A stretch of 64,000 nucleotides of DNA from Gamarada debralockiae (taxonomy: Eukaryota > Ascomycota > Leotiomycetes > Helotiales > Hyphodiscaceae), in the NCBI GenBank assembly GCA_002803225.1, contig NXFV01001372.1:43922-107921 (forward strand), written 5' to 3'. The notes under the pieces were generated by a model that was not told the origin of the DNA, did not search any database, and was given only the letters and a program-made list of their open reading frames with translations. A program made the position numbers and the translations under genes. Shown one piece after another: positions 34,100 through 44,941 of the stretch. Within the stretch, counting starts at the first letter, position 1, and each line of letters starts with the position of its first letter.

Positions 34100-34680
34100 C
34101 TCGAATCCTCTTTCTGCTGATGGTGCAACTCCACAAATTTCCTCCGATGGCCGTCACCATGACTGACTCGCTGTAGTCCTGTCCAATACACGTTCTTCTT
34201 CCCAGCCAAAGCCGGAATGATTCTTGACTTGGTGATACTGAGTTAAAGGCCTTTTGTATGTTGGATACGAAGGTTCAAACCAGCGTTCAGGCCTAAAAGC
34301 ATCCGCATCCGGGTAGAGATTTTCATTCTGTTGTTGAAGTGTCGTGCGTGTGGTCCTTCGGAGAAGTCTCGTTCGACCATGGGAGGAGATCCAATAGAAT
34401 ACTACGCTGCGCAAATGTGTAATCTTTTCTATAGCTGTACTCGCAGAACCGGACAAACGTGTGCTCGTCGGTGTCACTTTGCTCCGCCACTCCATTCTGT
34501 GCCTCGCACGTTCGCCCTCCATCAGCTAGCATCGATGCCTGGTGAATTATGCAAGCAGTGGATGTATTGCAAACTTTGGGCCTTCAGGCAAGTGCAAAGC
34601 CTTAATCAAAGCGGGGGCCGGGTCCAAGATGATACTTTTCTGCCACCTTGCACACCGCCGCGAAACCGATAATATACTCG
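34100..34680 (-). pseudogene. Cytochrome P450 C-terminal remnant
   Basis: On the minus strand the segment NENLYPDADAFRPERWF..SYPTYKRPLTQYHQVKNHSGFGW is the P450 meander (PERW) and the approach to the haem loop. The following FG..R..C motif is garbled: the frame reads EEERVLDRTTASQSW where a haem-binding Cys would be expected, and only the frame after a shift reads CVGQDYSESVM. Further upstream the frames are short and disordered. Only the C-terminal third is recognisable, so this is a decayed or truncated copy. Confidence 0.65.
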
Positions 34681-35379
34681 TATTGATCCGACTGATGCCT
34701 CCCGTTTGATTACTGTAGTACTTGTGAAAACGACATCCAAGAAGACGAAGGTGTCGGCATCCGACGATGCTCAACCAGAGGACTGAAATCTTAAAATCTG
34801 TTCAAATTAGTAGGCATACGTTCAAAGCTGTAGAAAGTTCAATTTCTTTCCCATAGATCATTTCAACATTACCATCCTAGACTTGGTCAACGACGGTCAT
34901 GTTACTCTTTATGGATGGCCTATCAAGCTGGGGAGTTTTCTCTTTTCCAGCTTGCTTAATCTGACCTCACTTCTGCCATCATACCATCAGTCGACTACCG
35001 TCTTGGCTTCTTATAGTCAGTGTTTCCAGTAGTGGAGCTTATTAAATGATATATTGCACATATTATCATATTATCTCGTGGTTTGCCCCCCCGGGGTTTA
35101 GTGGCCTCTGTGTTGGGCAAGGCGTGTGCGCTGGCCCGCCGCTGCTTTCAACGTCTATAAAGGTCGAGCTCCCCTTGCTACTTGGCTATCTTCTTCATTA
35201 ACCCTTTTAACATGCCCTTGCTTGATCGTATGGACTCGTTATATGCTGTCTATTGTTCTTTACTCAGCCTGTAGTTAGCAAAAATGATGACTAAGCCCAG
35301 GGTTTACCCCCCACTACCCCACTTCATTTCACACACTCTCTTTTTTTGCTCTTTTATCTCTATAAATCGACTCCACAAT
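34681..35379. other. AT-rich gene-free DNA before the Tc1/mariner relic
   Basis: No ORF of note. It includes a TCTATAAAGGTC TATA-like box near 35154 and a run of C before it. It may hold the dead promoter of the transposon. Confidence 0.4.
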
Positions 35380-36467
35380 AGCCCGCGTACCTAAAACTAG
35401 TCGGGTTGAGCACCAAACTCCCAAAAAGGCTCGATTTCGTGCTTTGGTTAAAGATGCAAGGTAAGGACAAGAGAGGGCTACTCGAAAGCTTAAAATCCCT
35501 TAATCTATAGCTACCAAATGGCTCAACCAAGTCGATAAGAGACGAACTAGCAAGTTTAGAACAAGGAGACCCTATTTAATCGACGAGAAGATATTAGATA
35601 AGATTAAGAAGCAGTTTACTAGCCATTACGACCACTGCGTTCAAACCCTCGATAATATTATCAAGTACTTTAATCTCGAATATTCTTTATTAACCCTTTT
35701 TTGCGTACTCGATCAACGAGGTTTCTATAAGTATATACCTGAAATAAAGGAATAGATTCCGCTAAAGACAAGGAAGAGCGTCTCGGATTTGCAAAAAAAC
35801 ACAAGACAAAGACAAAGGCGTTTTAGAGGAGAGAGATCTATACTAATAAGTTAACGTTTAATACGCGAATCTTACGTTGACTTAAGATTTAGAGAAAGAA
35901 AGGAGAACATCAAAGGCTTAATTATATTTAATTTAAGTTTCATTCGGGCCGTTAGTTAGTCTTAGGGTAGGCTGTAATCGGGTACAATTTCAAGTCCAAA
36001 TTAGTTATTATTATTAAGGAGCTAGACTAAAAGGGATTCAACCAAAAGGCCTATAAGCGCTAGATCTTGCGAGGAGAGCTTGTAAATATTACTAGGGCGA
36101 AGAAAATAGGCAAGGGACAAGCAGAGTTCTTTTGTATTAAGGACAATAGTAGAGTACACAGCAAAAAGACCACCCGGGGTAACAAAGGCCTTTGCACCGC
36201 AGCACGACTCGAATATAAGATATATTCTATCAATTAGCTAGCCAAGAGTCTAGATCTTAACCTAATTGAACATTACTAGCGGTTTATTAAGTAAAGATTA
36301 AGGGATAGGAAGCTATATAGGGGTGGACTTTCCTACAGTTAATTGAGGCGATTTACGATATTTGGGAAAATGAGTTGACGGTTGATTACTTAAATAAGTA
36401 AATTAACACGTTACCAGACCGAATAAAAGAGGTCATAGCACGAAAAGGAGGTCTAATACGCCAGTAA
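35380..36467 (+). mobile_element. Tc1/mariner (Fot1/Pogo-like) transposase relic, RIP-like
   Basis: No long ORF survives. Read across stops, the HTH region (SRVEHQTPKKARFRALVKDA, ATRKLKIP..IATKWLNQVD, FRTRRPYLIDEK) and the 3' end (NPIEHYW-like start, RFIK, LLEAIYDIWENE-like and LPDRIKEVIARKGG) match a Tc1-type transposase of about 350 residues, ending with a TAA at 36465-36467. Many TGG codons have become TAG or TAA, e.g. in HYWRFIKW-like positions near 36275-36300. That is the change RIP would give. Sequences rich in CTACCCCAC lie on both sides (about 35310 and, inverted, 36490-36515) and may be degenerate terminal repeats. The element is inactive. Confidence 0.72.
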
Positions 36468-36531
36468 TTCATGTTTTTTGGAAGGTGGTAGGGTATGGTG
36501 GGGTAGCTAGGGTAGTTTATGCTTATTCATC

Positions 36532-36909
36532 TGTAACAAGAGCCTAGCTCCTGAAGGTACACAGGCGATTTCACGGGCGATTTCACATGGCAACTATTAC
36601 CTGAGCCAGGCTCAGCATATATGCACAGTCAGGACAGTCAGCGATTAGTCAGCAGTTAGTCAGTGTACAGTCAGTTGCAGAGTCAGCAGCAGTACAGTTA
36701 GCATGTGAAGGCAAGAGCCAGGAGTAAGGGATAAGTAAGGCCTATTGACCCTACTTTGGGAAGGCAAGCTTGAGTTTATATCATACAAGCGCACTAGTAC
36801 TACGGAACCTCTTTTCAATACAATCACCCTTGTCTCCCTCCCCCTATTGCTACTTCTCTGATATACTGTAATCCCTCCTGCTGCCCTCCAGCTACCAGTA
36901 GCTGTTACA
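36532..36909. repeat. Solo LTR with 5-bp target-site duplication
   Basis: The 378-bp unit begins TGTAACA and ends TGTTACA, an inverted 7-base pair of termini as in LTRs (TG..CA). It is flanked on both sides by the same five bases TCATC (36527-36531 and 36910-36914). Inside is a TATATA-containing stretch at about 36615 and a cluster of CAGTCAG-like repeats (36620-36690). No retrotransposon genes adjoin it, so it is best read as a solo LTR left by recombination. An intact TSD suggests a fairly recent insertion. Confidence 0.85.
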
Positions 36910-37961
36910 TCATCATTTATGCGAAGTACTATCGTACTAAGTACGCCCTGCCGCTGGCCTCACCGCAGCTAAAGACGCTAATGATACGTAGTTTAATGCC
37001 TAGTGTTACGACACTAACCAAAGTGCTGGGGATCAACCTCAATTCTCTAGCTAACTAGCCGAGATAATGAGAATACTAAGCTAGAGGAAAAGTGGAAGGG
37101 AAGAGCGCAAGAGCTGAAAGAGTATACATACAGTTGCCAAGTCAGGTGATAAGCATCACCTGAGGGTTCTTACAATTGTAAGACCCCGTGCAGCAGCTGT
37201 TGTCAGGTTCCTCACAATGGCCTCGTTCCCACCTTTGACTGATAACATTGAAACAACTGATGTAGCCTCATTCCTAGCTCGGGGCGACTCTGGCCTCACT
37301 CCTGGCCTACAATAAAGGTAGAACGACTTTAACCTTATTCCTAACTTTGTGGATATCCTCTCACGGCCGTCACTAATCTCCCAGCGGGACGGCTCAGCAC
37401 AGCCTCCAGCGTCTGACTAGATATATCCTGATTGACCGAACGAACGCGCGCCTGGCCAGGCCAGCACTTCCTTGACGAAGTAAACGCAATATTCAAATGG
37501 TTAGACTGAGAGCAAGCATTCTAGCATGCCCCTAGCCACCAAAACTAATCTAGCAAACCGATGCACTGGAAAAGCGACAAATTGAATCGGCCAAAAGAAC
37601 GACCGAACGACCGAGCGCCCACGAATTCACGTAACACCGAAATGCCGAATATTAGACTTCGCCCCTCTTCTGCCAACCCTACCCTTCGTACTTCCCATCA
37701 ATTCTACTGCCCTGCCCTAGCTCAATGCCCATTGCGATAAAGTCTATTCTCGTCGACCGTTTGCAAATGCCGAATAGCGACGTTTACGAAGCATACTTAT
37801 ACTCGTGAGTAGTCACGAAGGCCAATGAATCGCTGGGTGTCAACCTCGAATAGTGGTCTCTTGGCATCACTAACCGATTCCGCGACGGGGATTCATCAGT
37901 TTGGTACAATCCTGGCATCCTATCTGCCAAGCTAAGCACTGTCCTCTTCCTCTCCTTAATT
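36910..37961. other. Transposon-derived gene-free DNA
   Basis: Stop-rich in all frames. A short open stretch at about 37217 (MASFPPLTDNIETTDVASFL) looks like a retrotransposon gag start, but it ends after about 32 codons. A 9-bp-arm hairpin lies at 37142-37163. The last 150 bp form the 5' flank of the beta-propeller gene. Confidence 0.4.
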
Positions 37962-38954
37962 ATGAATGCTATCCTTCGATCCGTCGGTCTCGCAGTGGCT
38001 TTTGCCTGGACGGCCTTGGCTTTGGTTGCGAAGCCGAGATCATCTGTTTCTATCTCGACAGCCTTCCAGCTAGACACCAACGGCAGCTGGTTTGAAAATC
38101 TAGCCATTCGGTCAGATGGTATCATTCTAGCGACTCGGCTGGATATTGCAGAATTATGGAGTATCGATCCATTTACTCGAACGGGTTCGAAGGTGTTGTC
38201 ATTCCCCGAGTTTTCGGGCCTCCTTGGGATCGCTGAAATCTCAGATGACATTTTCATCATTGCAACCGGCAATTTTAGCGTCACAACCGGCGCCGTAGCG
38301 GGCACGATGCGGGTATTACAAGTGAATCTGCGAGGTTCAGCTCCAGAGGCGAAGATAGTTGCAGCGGTGTCAAACGCAACCTTGTTCAACGGTGCTACAA
38401 CATGGGATGACAAGTCGGTTCTTATCGCGGATGCAACCCAGGGAGTAATATGGAAGGTCGATATTGAGAGCGGAGAGTCTTCCATTGCGATATCCGACCC
38501 AACAATGACGGTACCTCCAAATGCGTCCCTACCGGTTGGCGTCAACGGCATCAAAGTGCTGAATGGCTTTGTGTACTACACCAATACTGCCCGGCAACTC
38601 TTATGCCGCGTCCCCGTTGACAGCTCCGCCGCTGCAATTGGTCCTGTGGAGGTCATCGCAAGTGGCTTCCCACAAGACGACTTCACTCTTCTTCCGGACG
38701 GCACGGCATACGTGGCAACAAATGCGCTGAACACGATCGTCAAGGTGACGCCGAATGGGATGATGACGACGGTGGCTGGGAGCGTTTATTCACTTGAGCT
38801 TGCTTCTGACACCGCGTGTCACTTCGGGCGCACCAGGCGCGATTCGCACATACTATATGTTACTATCGCAGGTGGTACAACGGGGCCTGTTAATGGGACG
38901 TTGGTAGAGCCTGCTGCTGTTATGGCCGTGGACTTTGCAAGTTACAGATCGTAA
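37962..38954 (+). CDS. Secreted six-bladed beta-propeller protein, SMP-30/gluconolactonase-like
   Basis: Single exon, 330 residues, beginning with a signal peptide (MNAILRSVGLAVAFAWTALALV). Repeated beta-blade sequences follow: NLAIRSDGIILATRLD, LWSIDPFTRTG, GIAEISDDIFIIATGNFS, WDDKSVLIADATQGVIWKVD, GVNGIKVLNGFVYYTNTAR and DDFTLLPDGTAYVATNALNTIVKVTPNG. The pattern resembles fungal SMP-30/lactonase-type propellers found near secondary-metabolite genes. The metal-binding Glu of true SMP-30 is not obvious. Several N-glycosylation sequons are present. Catalytic activity is uncertain. Confidence 0.78.
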   Translation: MNAILRSVGLAVAFAWTALALVAKPRSSVSISTAFQLDTNGSWFENLAIRSDGIILATRLDIAELWSIDPFTRTGSKVLSFPEFSGLLGIAEISDDIFIIATGNFSVTTGAVAGTMRVLQVNLRGSAPEAKIVAAVSNATLFNGATTWDDKSVLIADATQGVIWKVDIESGESSIAISDPTMTVPPNASLPVGVNGIKVLNGFVYYTNTARQLLCRVPVDSSAAAIGPVEVIASGFPQDDFTLLPDGTAYVATNALNTIVKVTPNGMMTTVAGSVYSLELASDTACHFGRTRRDSHILYVTIAGGTTGPVNGTLVEPAAVMAVDFASYRS

Positions 38955-40173
38955 GGAGAGGCTCTCCAGCATTGAGACAGTAGCGCGGAGTAAAAGAGAC
39001 GCTCCTGCTTTCACGGATCGAATTGAACGAAGCGCGGAAGGCATCAAGGGCCCTCCCAATAGGATTGTCCTCGATAGTCTTTGACTGTGGTTGATCGGTC
39101 ATGGCGACAAGCTCTGCCTCCGGTTATGATGTTGTTGAGATGGGAGGGAATGATGAGACGAAAAGAAATCGCGTTTCGTGGAATTTCGTATTTCTGCCCA
39201 GCCACACAAGCATCAACCACCAGTGTCAAAAATTAATTAATTAAAATAGATTGGATATAATTAACGCTTTCTATTTAATTATTATAGAATATATTTTATT
39301 TTATTTAATATTGTATAATAAAACCAAGTAGTGCGGTCCTGGCTGCTGAATTCGGCTGGTTTGGTCGCTGTTTTATGCGGCCTCGGCCGTATGCCTTGCT
39401 GCCTGACCCTCACGTGCTCTCGCTTGTTAATCCTCGGCAAGACGGTCGTCTAGAAAAGCGCGGCCTCCCAAACTATCTTTCTGAATTCTGATGGTCGACC
39501 TACCAGGTTAACCCAAAATCCAATTCTGGCTCTTCTTTTAACAACCATGGCCCTCCTCTCTATCTGCCGCAATGACCCTCCCTACTCTATAAATACTAGG
39601 CCCTCGCCCACCTATTCATTCACTACTCTACACTTATTTCTATTACCACTAAGTCCGCCTCAGACGTTCTGGCCTAACAGACTTCCTCGCACTTTTCGCT
39701 CACTCTTATGTACATACTCCTTCAAATATCGAATCCTCCTTCACACGTTTTGCATAAATCCCCCTTCTCCTTCTTTGTCTCTACTTCGCGCCTAAATCTC
39801 GACCTGCAACACCTTGTCTCCAGAACCTCTCGAGTCCGCTTTCCACTTCTCGAAGATAATCCACCGCATCCCTCCCCCGATGACCACCTGGCTATATAAA
39901 TTCTCTCCTGCCTACCGTCGCCCTCGCACCTCGCACACATTCTTTCTACCCCTAACGAGTCTGCTAGACCCTCTCGTCCACAGACCTTTGCCTACCCTAT
40001 GCTAATCCTACGTTCTATTGACCACCTATTCGCATTCTTTGGGACGCTTCACTTTCTCTCCTCTGACTCATCTCTGCCTGTGCACCTCGACTTGCAACAT
40101 CTTATAACCCGCTCTTTCCTCTCTTGAACATAATCCACTACAACTGCCTGTTTTCTGCGTTCCGACCGCTGCG
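38955..40173. other. Intergenic with AT-rich block and CT-rich leader
   Basis: An extremely AT-rich block lies at about 39230-39320. At 39540-40170 the plus strand is C/T-rich with many short ORFs, like a fungal promoter and leader; two similar stretches (about 39799 and 40086, TCTCGACCTGCAACACCTT-like) hint at a local duplication. No gene is supported. Confidence 0.4.
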
Positions 40174-41328
40174 ATGGCTCCCATCATCCAACTCCCACTG
40201 CTAGACGCTCTCGAAGTCCTCACACGAGTTGTCAAACGATGCATCGAAGGCAACCGCGTGCTCAAGGAGAAAGAGAAGACTAACCTTACCTGCGAAGATT
40301 ATCGACAAATGCGGACCAAATTGAATAAGCAGCAGTTCATCTTGCTGATAGACTCTGACAACACTAAGGCTAGTATCTATTACATCAAGCAGAAGTTCAT
40401 TAGGTAGAGTAGTATTCGGAGGCGAGCGACTGGACTAGTTAAGCTAATGGGAGATAGGTGCTGCGAAGAGCTCAAATGGGGAGAATGGCGGATGGCGCTC
40501 AAGCTAGAGAACTGTGATAAAGGGATGATGATGTCTTTCCTCCACTGGATCTGCGAGACTTATCTCTCGAAGAAGTGGAAGAAGGGAAAGAGGAAGTCCG
40601 TTAATCAGTACTAGCGGGATTTCAAGATGCTCTTTCGTCGGGCTAACGGCGAGCGTGTAGATGCTAATGACTCTACTGAGGTCGTCAAGGTATTATAGTT
40701 CCCCACTAATTCTCTTATACTTACATGAGCTCAGTACATCAACACCATATTGAAAGTCAAGTTCGGGCTTGACATGTCGGCTAAGCCGAAGCCTGTGGTC
40801 GGACCGGACGACTTACTACTCTTGCTAGTCCAGCACTGGGCCCGGGATGAATCCGTCTTCCCGACTGAGGACGATCGCCTCGACCTGCCCACAATCATGC
40901 TTTTTCAATCCTACACAGGCTGCAGACCTGCTGAACTAGTCCACGCCCCAAGAGGCCGAGATCTCTGAGACCCTCTTGAGGAAGACGACGCCCACGACAC
41001 CAAGCTCTCTCCGGACACGGAGGAGACTGCGTACGATGACGAGAGCGACTATGGCGATGACGATAACCATGACGATAGTGGGTATAGCTCTGCCACAGGA
41101 GGCGATAGTCAGGCCAATGTTGACCACATTATGGACTGTGAGGACGGCGATGGGAGCATCGACGACATCGACGGTGACTACGAGTACGACTCGGACGACT
41201 CGAACGGGACGGAGGATACGGAGACTGAGGACACTATCAACTGCTACACGACCAAGGTCAACGGCGTGGGAGAGCCCGTCCAGAGGTCCGCCAGCGAGCA
41301 CAAGACCCAGGACTTCGACCCGCTTTGA
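40174..41328 (+). pseudogene. DUF3435 tyrosine-recombinase relic (Starship-captain/Crypton-like), truncated
   Basis: The frame from the ATG at 40174 is open to 41328 with only three nonsense codons (TAG 40405, TAG 40612, TGA 40966) and one 45-bp phase-0 intron (40690..40734). The middle reads LVQHWARDESVFPTEDDRLD and LFQSYTGCRPAELV, the DUF3435 signature around the first catalytic Arg of tyrosine recombinases. The preceding part (MMMSFLHWICETYL, SVNQY..RDFKMLFRR) matches the N-terminal domain. Then comes a very acidic tract (YDDESDYGDDDNHDDSG and so on) typical of the insert in this family. The second catalytic half (His-x-x-Arg, Tyr) is missing: a TGA at 41326 ends the frame. All three stops can arise by single transitions (TGG to TAG, CGA to TGA). 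The element is dead in its present form. Confidence 0.7.
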
Positions 41329-41801
41329 GAGCCAGCAAGGTCTGTCGAATGTCGCTGCAGCATAAGATGCATCTCCAGAATCATGCTCAGTTGATCCACG
41401 GTACTGTGTCTTGACTTCTGAACGAGTTCCGAAGAACGCAGGGTCATAGCTGGCTTCTTTTGCACTAGGTTAGTATCCTAGAAGGCGCGGGGGGGTTATC
41501 AATTTGGATTTTAATGGGCCTTTCTTTGTTCTTTGTCCATCTCTTCATTGTAGGCGTAAACTGTTGTGTAAAGTGTTTAAAGGATTTCGCTTTGGACATC
41601 ATGTAGAAGAACTCCAAGCAGTTAGTTTCCGAACTTTTGCATAGTATAGTATCCGACAACTTCTTTATACAAGTGATTGACTTCACCGAAACTTTGAACA
41701 AGCACGAGCTCTTCCACTACACCTTACCCCTATTGTCTCCACAACCACTTATCAAATCCACCAGTATCTAGCCCCTTCGGTACTAGCCCCTTAGCAGTTT
41801 T
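41329..41801. other. Gene-free spacer
   Basis: The sequence after the recombinase relic has no open frame of note. It ends at the stop of the SET-domain gene. Confidence 0.5.
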
Positions 41802-42734
41802 CTATCTCATAGAAGCCCAAAAATTTGTATGCGCCGATGGATTCTCCATCAATTTCTTGATTTTCCCTGTCTTTAGGCTATCCTCCCCCTTACAAATAAC
41901 TCTCGACCAATATCCTCTTTCCGCAAAAACGCTCGCTCGAGCCTGATCGCCATGCACGATGCTGATTTGGAAGGCGTCGTAGTAGAGCCTGGCAATCAGG
42001 GCACTAGCACCGCCTTTGTATTCCTCCTCGAGAACTTGCAGCAAACGGCGACAATCTGCTAGACAATCACTTGGCTTTTCCATCACGCGGTCTGAATCGC
42101 CAATTGCGTTGTCGAAAAGCTGAATTTGGAGGCGGCGAGCGTCGTTGATTTCGAGGTCGGGAAGCGGAAGGGAGCAGACATCGCAATTGCAGTCAAAGCC
42201 GAATGCATCTCTAAGATAGGTGCGTCGAGAGTCGGAGGAGCCGCCTTTATCGTAGGAGATAGTAATTTCTTCCCCGGATTTAATGTAGTGGATCGCATGG
42301 ATCGTCTCGCACCTTTCATCGCTGTTCTAACTATTGTGAGCATTTGGGAGACAGCTATGGTTGATGAGGCAGATGGTAGGATAGACTCCACCAATCACAG
42401 AGCCAGGCCCGCAAGGCAGAGCTTTTGTCTTGACAATGCTACTAAATGGGTGCTGGCCATGAAAGTTGTTATGGAGGGAGAGGAACTGTCGCTGCTCAGT
42501 CTTTGATAACGCCTTCAGCTTCGTTGCAATGTTCCCTTCCATTACATTAATTGGCGACATGTTTGGAGTAGTGAAAAGGGGCTTCTCGCAAAGTATACGT
42601 TCGCCCTTGGCGATATTAAAGCGAGCAACAAGACCTTTTCCCTTACCCGGTACCGACTGAATCTCAAAGAGCTGCAAGTTCAACTTACTTATAGGGTCAG
42701 TCCCAAACACGTATTGAGCTATGCTTGTGGGCAT
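41802..42734 (-). pseudogene. SET-domain protein with one in-frame stop
   Basis: One frame of 311 codons (ATG 42734) is interrupted only by a TAG at 42329..42327. Before it are FEIQSVPGKGKGLVARFNIAKGERILCEKP (start of SET) and YPTICLINHSCLPNAHN. After it come HYIKSGEEITISYD and the post-SET Cys cluster FDCNCDVCSLP, then a helical tail. The blocks are those of fungal SMYD-like/SET5-type methyltransferases without a MYND finger. The TAG sits where WNSDER is expected (TGG to TAG), right after the NHSC motif, so truncation removes the rest of the SET fold and the post-SET zinc site. Either a null allele, a sequencing error or readthrough; the gene otherwise looks intact. Protein lysine methylation is the family role. 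Confidence 0.7.
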
Positions 42735-44941
42735 CTCCGGCTCGTCGGGCTAATACAGCTTTAGAAACCGTCTGCGAATCATACGGAGCATACAAACTTG
42801 CTCATAAGATTTGAATGAGTTATGAACCTCTTGCCAGTCGTAAAACCCTCGTTGGTAGAGAGCCTCGTTCCAGTATCGGACGCGAGAGCCAAAATTGACC
42901 TTTGCGACTCGGGTGACTGTATGTAGTCCTCTACTCCCTCGGCGTGACTGCCCGAAGTTTTCGAGCTGAAACGCAAGAACTTATGACCCTCGAAAGGGAG
43001 CAGCGCATGCTCGCCTGCTTTGAACACAATGTAGTTGGGCTTGACCTCTACTCTGTCGTCATTTTGGTAACGTTCTTTTATGATCTTGATGAAAGATTGC
43101 CAGTTGTGCCTGTCTACTGCTCCTTAGACGAACGGGGGACCATATCAAACCCGGCGTCAATGCCCATAGTTGCTAATGATGTTGCAAAACCCACGTGCTA
43201 GAGATGGTGAAGGGTGATAAGGAATTGAATTATTTCCAAAATGAAGTTATTATAGGGAGAATCATAATCGACAACGAAAAGCTTCTCTTGCTGCGGGATG
43301 ATCCTTACACAACATAAATTCAGGGTCATTGTCTCTATAGTGTCTAGAGAAGCTGCGAGTTGGAGGGGCAGCGGGACAGACGGCAGCCATATTTCTAGAT
43401 TTGGTCAGCGGCCCCTGGATGCATAAGCCACAGTTTGACGTGGAAGCAAAAATGCCTCTCATTCTAATTCGTACCACATCTTGCGTGCTCACTATGGGCC
43501 ACAGCTAAACTTCTGTCTTTGTCAAACTCAGATCATGGTCTGGAAGCCTTGGAAGGGCCATTCCTCATGCTCAGCAATTGATACTGAGTCCGTTGCTTCA
43601 AAAGGACTTTGAGAAGCTCGTGAGGCCTGTTAGTGGCTATTAACTACCAAAGTCGAGGGATGTCTGTGATTAGCCTGGGGCCGCGCGTCAGTAGGCGGTG
43701 GCTTTCGTCGCTTTGGAGGTCGTGGGTCTTCATCACCAGTATTGCAGGTGTCATGATAATGGGTGCTAACAGAATGGTGACCGTCGCCGCAGACTTCATT
43801 CTGCGTGTCTTGATGTCCCCGCTTCTCTCCCCAATTCTCCGGCTGAGGCTCGATACTTGTTACCAGGTCCGATAGATCAGAGGAACTAGAAGAGCTTTCA
43901 GAGGTTCGTGAGGAAGAGCAGTGCTCGTCATTGACCAGAGTTGCTGGATGCTTGAGATAGATCTCAGATTGTGCTTGACTTAGGGTATGGAGAGAGGATA
44001 CTATTTCAGATGTATTCTGTTAGCGATATACTCTTAGAATTTTAGGGTAGAGTGTTCTTTAATCAACAAGATACCTTCAAGTTCAGCAAGCAACTTAGGA
44101 CTGAGTGAGATTCTCAATTGATCCTCTGTGATCCAGGTAGAGAGAATCATCAACTCGATACTCGAAAATTTTCCTGCATTGACTGTACCGGCTACACATG
44201 CGGCGAACTCGTACAATGTCCGTTGCTGCCTGCAGGTCTTGAAAGAATAGCGCACAGAGCGGCTCTCGTATTGACATCTGTACATTGTCTTCGTTGACCC
44301 AGGAATTATACCGGTTTGGATGTTCACCCATACAACTCGGTACTGGGTTGTCTTTGCCTGGCGTTTTGCAAGCAGCTGGGTGCGGATCCCACGGAGTCGA
44401 AAACGGTACTGGTCGATCTCGAGTTGTGCGGCTGGCAGAGCCTCGGCGGCTTCCTTGTCTTTAGGATCGTCCGTACCGTCTCCTGCTCCCAGGGCACAAT
44501 CGACGCGCACCCTGAACTCAGCGATCAGTTCAAGAATACGATCCGGTCATATATCACTGCTTTCCCTACGATGACTAAATTTGACCGGAATCATGTTGTC
44601 GCTCTTCAAGCCGTTCAAGCATATCAAAGTCGCCTTCTAGGCGACTTTGATTGCTGACCCTTGGTTTTCCTTGCCTCTCAGATCTCTATCATATACACGC
44701 GATCCTGCCTCTTTTAGACGGTATACGCTTGTTCATCCCACTGCGGACGGCAGAGGTGTTGTTGGAATTTTTTGGTACCATTCAAGTGGGATATCCAGTA
44801 GCCATTTAGATCTTCATCACAACAATTCAAGTCATATATTGTACACGGTCATGTATAGACTAAGGCACCCGATATGAAAGACTATATATATCGTGGTTTC
44901 CTGGGTATTAAGTACACGATTCAGCCGCAGTATCAGTGAAG
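42735..44941. other. Decayed region with unrecognised ORF fragments
   Basis: A minus-strand frame open from 43123 to 42779 (NYIVFKAGEHALLPFEGHKF) follows an in-frame TAA at 43126..43124 and ends without motifs I can name. Other short ORFs (43262-43492 minus, 44034-44510 minus) also lack family resemblance. The last minus ORF (158 codons, ending LAELEGILLIKE) is the longest. Short real genes or pseudogene pieces are possible. Confidence 0.35.

Noticed and set aside
37142..37163. Hairpin TCAGGTGAT..ATCACCTGA as a terminator
   Set aside because: Fungal nuclear genes do not use such terminators, and no gene ends here.
37784..38554. Minus-strand ORF of 256 codons
   Set aside because: It lies antisense to the beta-propeller gene; the plus strand has a signal peptide and blade repeats.
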